Source: JBOGFC01 sp050742155
GTDB taxonomy: Bacteria > Actinomycetota > Acidimicrobiia > Spongiisociales > JALYHC01
Assembly (NCBI GenBank): GCA_050742155.1
Contig: JBOGFC010000209.1
Span: 1 to 6,162 of the forward strand
Length of the DNA: 6,162 bases
Direction: 5' to 3'
Shown: positions 1 through 4,502 of the stretch, piece after piece
Position numbering within the stretch: the stretch's first letter is position 1
Layout: each line of letters starts with the position of its first letter
Position numbers and translations under genes: made by a program
Notes under the pieces: generated by a model
What the model was told of the DNA's origin: nothing
What the model saw: only the letters and a program-made list of their open reading frames with translations
Databases searched by the model: none

Positions 1-48
1 GGGGACGGCCGCTACCTGGAGCGGGACCTGTGCCAATACCGGGTATAG
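1..48 (+). CDS. 3' end of an unidentified + strand gene (partial, 5' end outside window)
   Basis: Frame 1 stays open from the window edge to a TAG at 46-48 and encodes ...GDGRYLERDLCQYRV. Thirteen of the 15 sense codons end in G or C, the same bias as mmsA and the oxidoreductase and unlike random intergenic sequence. It converges on the amidase gene, with 46 bp between the two stops. The fragment is too short to name. A G-x-GRYL-x-R tail is loosely reminiscent of the C-termini of dihydropyrimidinase/hydantoinase-type amidohydrolases, but this is only a guess. Confidence 0.5.
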   Translation, partial: GDGRYLERDLCQYRV

Positions 49-78
49 GGGTAGACGGCCCCGGGGTTGAGCCGGCCT

Positions 79-94
79 ATCTCGAGCCCGAGAT
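79..94. terminator. short hairpin between two convergent genes, possible bidirectional terminator
   Basis: ATCTCG (79-84) and CGAGAT (89-94) pair perfectly around an AGCC loop. The hairpin directly abuts the amidase stop codon (95-97) and lies 30 bp after the stop of the upstream + strand gene, so it could serve both. There is no T-tract on either side, so it is not a canonical intrinsic terminator. Six base pairs can also occur by chance in GC-rich DNA. Confidence 0.3.
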
Positions 95-1768
95 CTAACG
101 GCGCACGAAGTCTCTCACTCCCAACGAGGGCACGAATTGGGGGGCATGCCGGGCCTTTGTGCCCTGCTCGAAGGCAAAGGTCAGCTTGATGAGGGTGGGC
201 TCGCTCCAAGCCCGGCCCATGAACGACATACCGACCGGGAGCTCCTCGTGGGAGAACCCCGCCGGAACGGTGATGTTGGGATACCCGGCCACGGCCGCCG
301 GAGACGAGCTCCCGAACAGGAAGTGGTCTCCGTTGATGAGGTCGATCGTCCACGGCGGGCTCCCGGTGGGGGCCACGATGGCGTCGAGCTCCAACTCGTC
401 CATGACCGTGTCGATGCCCTCCTCCCGCGCCAACCGGCGGGCGGTGCTCAGCGCTTCGAGGTAGGCGGGATCGGTGAGCGGGCCCTTCTCCTGTGCCAGC
501 AGGAAGATCTCCTGGTCGAAGAAGGGCATCTCGATGTCGGCGTTCTCCTCATTGAACTCGATCACCTCCTGGAGCGTGCGTACCCTCGAGGATTCCAGCC
601 CGGCCAGGTAGGCGTTGAGGTCGGCCTTGAACTCGTAGAGAAGCACGGTGAACTCGGGCTCTCCGAGCTCGTCGGCATGTGGGATGTCGGCGGGATCGAC
701 GACCGTCGCCCCCAGCCGGCCGATCTCCCCAATTGCCGCCTCGGCGATCTCGTCTGCTTCCGGGCTGTTTCCAAAGACACCCTGGCGCCACACCCCGATC
801 CGTGCCCCCCGCAGCCCCTGCGGGTCGAGGAATTGCCGGTAGTCGGAGTGAGCCTTCCCTTGGCTCTCCTCCGTCACCGGATCGAGCGGGTCCACGCCGG
901 TCAGCGCCCCCAGGACGGTGGCGGCATCCGCCACGGTGCGAGCCATGGGGCCGACCACGTCTTGGCTGTGGGCGATGGGGACCACGCCGGAGCGGCTGGT
1001 CAAGCCCAAGGTCGGCTTGATGCCCACCAATGCGTTGGCGGTGGACGGGCACACGATCGACCCGTCCGTTTCGGTGCCCAGCGAGGCTACGCCCAGGTTG
1101 GCGGCGATCGCCGCGCCGGACCCAGAGCTGGAGCCGCACGGGTTGTGGTCCAGGACGTAAGGGTTCAGGCACTGCCCGGCCCGGCCGCTCCAGCCGCTCG
1201 ACGACTGGAAGGATCGGAAATTGGCCCACTCGCTCAGGTTGGTCTTGCCGAGGATGACGGCACCCGCCTCGCGCAACCGCGACGCCATGAAAGAGTCTCT
1301 CGGGGGTCGGGAGCCCAGCAGGGCGAAGGAGCCGGCCGTGGTCTCCATTCGGTCTGCCGTGGCGATGTTCTCTTTGATGAGCACCGGAATTCCATGGAGG
1401 GGCCCTCTCGGCCCCTTCGACTGCCGCTCGCGGTCGAGCCGGTCGGCGATCTCCAGCGCGTCGGGATTGATCTCGATGACCGAGTTGAGCTGCAGCCCGG
1501 CCAGGTCGATCCCTTTTATGCGATCGATGAATGCCTGGACCAAGCGGCGTGAGGTCTGACGACCGGCCTCCATCGCCGCTTGCAGCTCGGCGATGGTGGC
1601 CTCCCCGAACTCGAACTGCTGGGCAGGCAAGGCGCGCCTGGCGGTGCTCAAGCCGGGGAGCGCCGGGGCCGCCGCCGCCAGGGCTCCGGCAGATGCCGTG
1701 TACCGAAGGAACTCTCGACGCGAGACCTGTTGGCGCGCCGACCGATACAGCTTGCGTGGTGCGTTCAT
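95..1768 (-). CDS. Tat-exported amidase, amidase-signature family (peptide-amidase-like)
   Basis: A 557-residue hydrolase that should cleave a C-N amide bond with the Ser-cisSer-Lys triad of the amidase-signature family. Visible triad: Lys132 in GIPVLIKEN, cis-Ser213 in CGSSSGSG and nucleophile Ser237 in GTETDGSIVCP. The 24-residue gap between the serines matches family members such as FAAH. The TETDGSIVCP version, rather than TDTGGSIR, resembles peptide amidases and related secreted amidases more than GatA. Residues 1-49 form a twin-arginine signal: SRREFLR (16-22), then an Ala-rich hydrophobic stretch, with cleavage probably near 43-49. The enzyme is therefore likely exported folded. The start at 1768 is chosen because GAGGAG lies 7 nt upstream; an in-frame ATG at 1849 would bury the Tat motif behind 27 extra residues. 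Eighteen of the first 84 codons end in A/T, against 4 of 84 in mmsA, so its history may differ from its neighbour's. Substrate unknown. Confidence 0.93.
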   Translation of the reverse strand: MNAPRKLYRSARQQVSRREFLRYTASAGALAAAAPALPGLSTARRALPAQQFEFGEATIAELQAAMEAGRQTSRRLVQAFIDRIKGIDLAGLQLNSVIEINPDALEIADRLDRERQSKGPRGPLHGIPVLIKENIATADRMETTAGSFALLGSRPPRDSFMASRLREAGAVILGKTNLSEWANFRSFQSSSGWSGRAGQCLNPYVLDHNPCGSSSGSGAAIAANLGVASLGTETDGSIVCPSTANALVGIKPTLGLTSRSGVVPIAHSQDVVGPMARTVADAATVLGALTGVDPLDPVTEESQGKAHSDYRQFLDPQGLRGARIGVWRQGVFGNSPEADEIAEAAIGEIGRLGATVVDPADIPHADELGEPEFTVLLYEFKADLNAYLAGLESSRVRTLQEVIEFNEENADIEMPFFDQEIFLLAQEKGPLTDPAYLEALSTARRLAREEGIDTVMDELELDAIVAPTGSPPWTIDLINGDHFLFGSSSPAAVAGYPNITVPAGFSHEELPVGMSFMGRAWSEPTLIKLTFAFEQGTKARHAPQFVPSLGVRDFVRR

Positions 1769-1775
1769 GGCCCCT

Positions 1776-1781
1776 CTCCTC
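1776..1781 (-). promoter_or_regulatory. Shine-Dalgarno of the amidase gene (decides the start)
   Basis: On the minus strand GAGGAG lies 7 nt before the ATG at 1768. This is the strongest ribosome binding site in the window. It selects the 557-residue form over the longer open frame that begins at 1849. Confidence 0.85.
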
Positions 1782-1793
1782 TGCCCGCCGCCG

Positions 1794-1824
1794 ATGGTAC
1801 TTCCGGAGTCCTGGCGAGTGTCGA
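1794..1824 (-). promoter_or_regulatory. possible promoter of the amidase gene
   Basis: Reading the minus strand, TCGACA (1824-1819) resembles a -35 box. After a 19-nt spacer, TACCAT (1799-1794) fits the actinobacterial TANNNT -10 pattern. Transcription would start near 1787, leaving room for the Shine-Dalgarno at 1776-1781. The spacer is at the long end and the motifs are weak, so this is a plausible candidate only. Confidence 0.25.
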
Positions 1825-1848
1825 GAGCGCGAAACGCGGGCGACGCCA

Positions 1849-1878
1849 ACCGACCTGCTCTCGGGGGGAGGGTAGGGT
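1849..1878 (+). promoter_or_regulatory. possible mmsA promoter giving a leaderless transcript
   Basis: TAGGGT at 1873-1878 fits TANNNT and ends exactly 6 bases before the A of the mmsA ATG. If it is the -10 box, transcription would start at the initiation codon, as in many actinobacterial leaderless mRNAs. A weak ACCGAC (1849-1854) lies at -35 distance. The alternative is a normal leader using GGGGAGG (1866-1872), whose 12-nt spacing to the ATG is too long for a good Shine-Dalgarno. The sequence does not decide between the two. Confidence 0.3.
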
Positions 1879-1884
1879 GGGGGC

Positions 1885-3378
1885 ATGAGCACCATCACCC
1901 ACTGGATCAACGGCAAGCCCTACGACGGGCCCGCCGAGCGCTACGGCGACGTCTACAACCCGGCCACCGGAGAGAAGAGCGGGGAGGTGGCCTTCGCCAC
2001 CCCCGAGGTGGTGAACGAAGCGGTGCAGGCCGCGCAGGAGGCCTTCCCGGCCTGGCGGGACACCTCGCTGGCCAAGCGCACCTCGATCCTCTTCGCCTTC
2101 CGGGAGTTGGTCGAGCGACACAAAGAGGACCTGGCCCGCTTCCTCACCGCCGAGCACGGCAAGGTACTCTCCGACGCCATCGGGGAGGTGAACCGGGGCC
2201 TGGAGGTGGTCGAGTTCGCCTGTGGCATCCCTCAGCTCCTCAAGGGGGACTTCTCCGAGAACGTCTCCACCTCGGTCGACACCTACTCCATCCGCCAGCC
2301 GCTCGGCGTGGTGGCCGGGATCACCCCCTTCAACTTCCCGGCCATGGTCCCCATGTGGATGTACCCGATCGGCATCGCCTGCGGCAACACCTTCGTGCTC
2401 AAGCCCTCCGAGAAGGATCCCTCGGCGCCGGTCTTCTCGGCGGAGCTGTTCGCCGAGGCCGGCCTCCCGGACGGGGTCTTCAACGTGGTGCACGGCGACA
2501 AGGTGGCGGTGGACCGTATCCTCGAGCACCCGGACATCAAGGCGGTCAGCTTCGTAGGCTCCACGCCGATCGCCCGCTACGTGTACGAGACCGGCACCCG
2601 CCACGGCAAGCGGGTGCAGGCCCTGGGCGGCGCCAAGAACCACATGATCGTCCTGCCCGATGCCGACATGGACCTGGCCGCCGACGCGGCCGTGTCGGCC
2701 GCCTACGGGTCGGCCGGAGAGCGGTGCATGGCTATCTCGGCGGTGGTGGCGGTCGGCGATGCCGGGGACCGGCTGATCCCCAAGGTGCGGGAGCGGATCG
2801 CCCAGCTGAAGATCGGCCCCGGCCTCGACCCGGACTCGGAGATGGGGCCATTGGTCACCAAGGACCACCGCGACCGGGTGGCCTCCTACATCGACAAGGG
2901 CGTCGAGGAAGGCGCCATCCTGGTGGAGGACGGGCGCGGGTTCGTGGTCGAGGGACATGAGGATGGATTCTTCCTGGGGGTGAGCCTCTTCGACGAGGTC
3001 ACCCCGGAGATGACCATCTACCAGGACGAGATCTTCGGTCCGGTGCTGGTGGTGCTGCGCAGCGACACCTACGACGAGGCGGTGCGGCTGGTCAACGAGA
3101 ACCCCTGGGGGAACGGCACCGCCCTCTTCACCAACGACGGCGGGGCGGCCCGGGAGTTCCAGTTCGACGTGCAAGCCGGGATGGTGGGGGTGAACGTCCC
3201 CATCCCGGTCCCGATGGCCTACTACTCGTTCGGCGGGTGGAAGAGCTCGATGTTCGGCGACAGCCACATCTACGGCCCCGAGGGTGTCAAGTTCTACACC
3301 CGCGGCAAGGTGGTCATCACCCGCTGGCCCGACCCCCATCAGCGCGGCGTCGACCTCGGTTTTCCGCAAAACCGCTGA
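1885..3378 (+). CDS. mmsA: CoA-acylating methylmalonate/malonate-semialdehyde dehydrogenase
   Basis: A 497-residue cytosolic aldehyde dehydrogenase of the MmsA/IolA branch. It oxidises (methyl)malonate semialdehyde with NAD+ and CoA, releasing CO2 and giving propionyl-CoA or acetyl-CoA (valine, inositol or beta-alanine breakdown). Visible features: TPFNFPAM with Asn150, KPSE with Lys173, and GSAGERCM with catalytic Cys281 preceded by the family's invariant Arg280. A second family motif is NRGLEVVEFACG (103-114, Arg104), and EIFGP carries Glu382. The general-base Glu of ordinary aldehyde dehydrogenases (ELGG) is replaced by Ala in QALGGAKNH, as expected of the CoA-dependent subgroup. Length is normal for the family. 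It is divergent from the amidase. Its stop lies 9 bp before the left inverted repeat of the DUF559 cassette, and it probably once formed an operon with the oxidoreductase at 4503. Whether methylmalonate or malonate semialdehyde is the physiological substrate cannot be read from the sequence. Confidence 0.95.
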   Translation: MSTITHWINGKPYDGPAERYGDVYNPATGEKSGEVAFATPEVVNEAVQAAQEAFPAWRDTSLAKRTSILFAFRELVERHKEDLARFLTAEHGKVLSDAIGEVNRGLEVVEFACGIPQLLKGDFSENVSTSVDTYSIRQPLGVVAGITPFNFPAMVPMWMYPIGIACGNTFVLKPSEKDPSAPVFSAELFAEAGLPDGVFNVVHGDKVAVDRILEHPDIKAVSFVGSTPIARYVYETGTRHGKRVQALGGAKNHMIVLPDADMDLAADAAVSAAYGSAGERCMAISAVVAVGDAGDRLIPKVRERIAQLKIGPGLDPDSEMGPLVTKDHRDRVASYIDKGVEEGAILVEDGRGFVVEGHEDGFFLGVSLFDEVTPEMTIYQDEIFGPVLVVLRSDTYDEAVRLVNENPWGNGTALFTNDGGAAREFQFDVQAGMVGVNVPIPVPMAYYSFGGWKSSMFGDSHIYGPEGVKFYTRGKVVITRWPDPHQRGVDLGFPQNR

Positions 3379-3384
3379 CGTTGA

Positions 3385-3390
3385 GGACAA
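3385..3390. repeat. GGACAA direct repeat, left copy (possible target-site duplication)
   Basis: GGACAA lies 6 bp after the mmsA stop and is repeated in the same orientation at 4493-4498, just outside the other end of the inverted-repeat block. Preceded by GA, it forms GAGGA, a Shine-Dalgarno-like sequence that has no start codon near it today. Its last three bases are also the first three of the left inverted repeat, so the exact element boundary is ambiguous. Confidence 0.45.
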
Positions 3391-3442
3391 CCTGAGGTTG
3401 TAGTTGTAGCCCACCTGTGGGGTGGAAAAACGCCCAATGTTT
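3388..3442 (+). repeat. left arm of inverted repeat flanking the DUF559 gene
   Basis: This 55-bp arm is the imperfect reverse complement of 4442-4490. Counting by hand, 40 of 49 aligned positions match and one 6-base gap is needed. The gap is a tandem GTTGTA GTTGTA (3397-3408) that is single (GTTCCA) in the other arm. The outer nine bases CAACCTGAG and the block GCCCACCTG are identical. The arm contains the dyads AACCTGAGGTT (3389-3399) and CCACC/GGTGG (3411-3425, 5-nt loop). It begins 9 bp after the mmsA stop. Confidence 0.85.
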
Positions 3443-3486
3443 GGGCCCGGGCCGAGCTAGCCAGCGGCGCCGCGAAGGGGCGATCG
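3432..3486. repeat. cluster of palindromes in the leader of the DUF559 gene
   Basis: Five inverted sequences follow one another: GCCCAA-TGT-TTGGGC (3432-3446), GGCCCGGGCC (3444-3453), GCTAGC (3456-3461), GCGGCGCCGC (3464-3473) and CGATCG (3481-3486). The first could be a hairpin ending mmsA transcription, but no T-tract follows. The others are perfect palindromes whose role is unknown. GC richness makes short palindromes more likely by chance. Confidence 0.4.
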
Positions 3487-3523
3487 TTCCAAAGTTGTCA
3501 CACCTGTGCCCGATGATGTGGGC

Positions 3524-4435
3524 ATGGACAGCTCGCGGGAACGGCGAATTCGCTCGATCGGCGAAATACAGCACGGCATGGTCACGAGGGGCCAGCTACT
3601 GGCGCTCGGTATGACAGACCGGATGGTCGAGTTCCGTCTCCGTGCCGGCCTGTGGGACCGCGTGGTGCCCGGCGTCTATGGATTGCCAGGCCGTGTGAAG
3701 GATCGCAGGTCGTCATTGGCCGCAGCCACTCTCGCTCTACCAGGTGCAGTGGTGTCGCACGAGTCGGCGGGGATCGTCCACCAACTGCCCGGCGTGCCCC
3801 ACGTGGCGGCCGTCACCGTTGCTTACAGGACCACCCACTCCTTCCCGGGAGTGGTGGTTCACCAGTCCACCGATCTGACACCCGCGGACATCGTCACTCA
3901 CGACAGGTTGCGGGTCACCTCTCTGAGCAGGACGATCCTGGATCTCGCTAGGGTGCTTCGGCGCGAACGGCTCGAACGCGTCATTGACCATTGCCTGACG
4001 GCTCGGCGAGTCGACATCGCTGTGCTGCGGACGCAGCTCGACTCGGTAGCCCGCCGGGGCAAGCCTGGCATCCGGCTTCTGCGGGCCGTCCTCGACGAGC
4101 GGGGTCCGGGATACGTGGCGCCGGAGAGTGAGCTCGAACGCCTAGCGATGGAGGTCTTGACGACGGGTGGACTGCCCGAACCGGAGCGCCAGGTCACCCT
4201 GCTGTGGGGGAGCAGCGAACCGCACAGGGTTGATTTCGCGTACCCAGAAGCGCGGCTGGTCATCGAGGTCGATGGACGTAGGTGGCACACTCGCGATCTG
4301 GACTTCGAGCGTGATCGTCGGCGGGACAACCTCGCCACGCTCGCCGGCTGGCGAGTACTGCGGTTCACCTGGGGGCAGCTGCAAGAGGAGCCTGCTCGAG
4401 TGTGTTGGGCGGTGAGGCAGGCCCTCGGAAAGTGA
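3524..4435 (+). CDS. AbiEi-like winged-helix plus DUF559 (Vsr-like nuclease fold) protein, orphan
   Basis: A 303-residue protein with two recognisable parts. Residues about 8-56 (GEIQHGMVTRGQLLALG to VVPGVYGLPG) match the winged-helix start of AbiEi-type antitoxins. Residues about 200-300 match DUF559, a relative of Vsr endonuclease in the PD-(D/E)XK group: ESELERL (201-207), RVDFAYPE with Asp237, LVIEVDGRRWH with Glu248, Asp250 and His255, FERDRRRDNLATLAGWRVLRFTW (262-283). The acidic residues of the presumed active site are present, so the nuclease may be live; no activity is established. No AbiEii toxin gene is adjacent, and the gene stands alone between inverted repeats. ATG 3524 is preferred because the winged-helix domain follows it directly; GTG at 3506 or 3518 is possible. 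No clear Shine-Dalgarno precedes any of them. Twenty-three of the first 84 codons end in A/T, against 4 of 84 in mmsA, consistent with a foreign origin. Confidence 0.88.
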   Translation: MDSSRERRIRSIGEIQHGMVTRGQLLALGMTDRMVEFRLRAGLWDRVVPGVYGLPGRVKDRRSSLAAATLALPGAVVSHESAGIVHQLPGVPHVAAVTVAYRTTHSFPGVVVHQSTDLTPADIVTHDRLRVTSLSRTILDLARVLRRERLERVIDHCLTARRVDIAVLRTQLDSVARRGKPGIRLLRAVLDERGPGYVAPESELERLAMEVLTTGGLPEPERQVTLLWGSSEPHRVDFAYPEARLVIEVDGRRWHTRDLDFERDRRRDNLATLAGWRVLRFTWGQLQEEPARVCWAVRQALGK

Positions 4436-4441
4436 GCACGT

Positions 4442-4490
4442 AAACTTTGGACGAAATTCCACCTCTCAGGTGGGCTGGAACCTCAGGTTG
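4442..4490 (-). repeat. right arm of inverted repeat flanking the DUF559 gene
   Basis: This 49-bp arm starts 6 bp after the DUF559 stop and ends 12 bp before the oxidoreductase ATG. Its reverse complement aligns with 3388-3442 (40 of 49 identical, one 6-base gap). It contains a better dyad than the left arm, CCACCT-CTC-AGGTGG (4459-4473), and the same near-palindrome AACCTCAGGTT (4479-4489). The dyad could fold as a hairpin in the transcript, but no T-tract follows, so it is not called a terminator. Confidence 0.85.
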
Positions 4491-4492
4491 GC

Positions 4493-4498
4493 GGACAA
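4493..4498. repeat. GGACAA direct repeat, right copy (possible target-site duplication)
   Basis: This is the second copy of GGACAA (first at 3385-3390). It lies 4 nt before the oxidoreductase ATG at 4503. Here it is preceded by GC, so the sequence is GCGGA rather than the GAGGA of the left copy, a weaker ribosome binding site. Duplication of a 6-bp target during insertion would explain both facts. A chance 6-mer match cannot be excluded. Confidence 0.45.
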
Positions 4499-4502
4499 GA
4501 GT

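Larger units (their letters stand above)
3388..4490. mobile_element. putative selfish cassette: one DUF559/AbiEi gene bounded by inverted repeats
   Basis: The unit of about 1.1 kb consists of two about 50-bp inverted arms, an 81-bp palindrome-rich leader and one gene whose stop lies 6 bp before the right arm. There is no transposase or integrase. The only enzyme is a Vsr-like nuclease domain, so the unit might be moved in trans or spread by homing. Support comes from the matched arms, the outer GGACAA direct repeats, the weaker third-position GC bias of the cargo, and the tidy mmsA-oxidoreductase junction obtained when the block is removed. If GGACAA is the duplicated target, the element proper is 3391-4492. 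Mobility itself is inferred; a degenerate element or a non-mobile repeat-bounded gene remains possible. Confidence 0.55.

Noticed and set aside
137..1552. Plus-strand frame of 471 codons opposite the amidase
   Set aside because: Antisense shadow; the amidase frame holds the complete catalytic triad and Tat signal.
1828..1838. CGCGAAACGCG dyad and the wider TGGCG/CGCCA pair (1812-1848) in the divergent promoter region, as an operator
   Set aside because: Short, asymmetric and GC-only arms; such matches are expected by chance at this composition.
1769..1849. Longer amidase start at 1849
   Set aside because: It would put 27 residues before the Tat signal, and a strong Shine-Dalgarno precedes the ATG at 1768.
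549..1916. Minus-strand frame of 455 codons overlapping the amidase in another frame
   Set aside because: Arg/Gly/Pro-rich shadow with no domain; it would also overlap the mmsA start.
1765..3414. Long minus-strand frame (549 codons) opposite mmsA
   Set aside because: Composition shadow of a GC-rich gene: rich in His, Gly, Val and Asp, no recognisable motif, and mmsA on the other strand is unmistakable.
3506..3523. GTG start at 3506 for the DUF559 gene
   Set aside because: Not excluded, but no ribosome site supports it and the ATG at 3524 directly precedes the conserved domain.
3524..4435. Type IV toxin-antitoxin (AbiE) pair
   Set aside because: Only the AbiEi-like N-terminal domain is found; there is no AbiEii gene on either side.
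4459..4473. Right-arm hairpin as an intrinsic terminator of the DUF559 gene
   Set aside because: Stem is only 6 bp and no T-tract follows; its presence in both arms points to a repeat-associated role.
3388..4490. Classical insertion sequence
   Set aside because: No transposase or integrase reading frame is present; the only gene is a DUF559/AbiEi-type protein.
4470..4502. GTG start at 4470 for the oxidoreductase
   Set aside because: It lies inside the right inverted-repeat arm and adds residues foreign to the family, whose proteins begin MDFGVVLQ.
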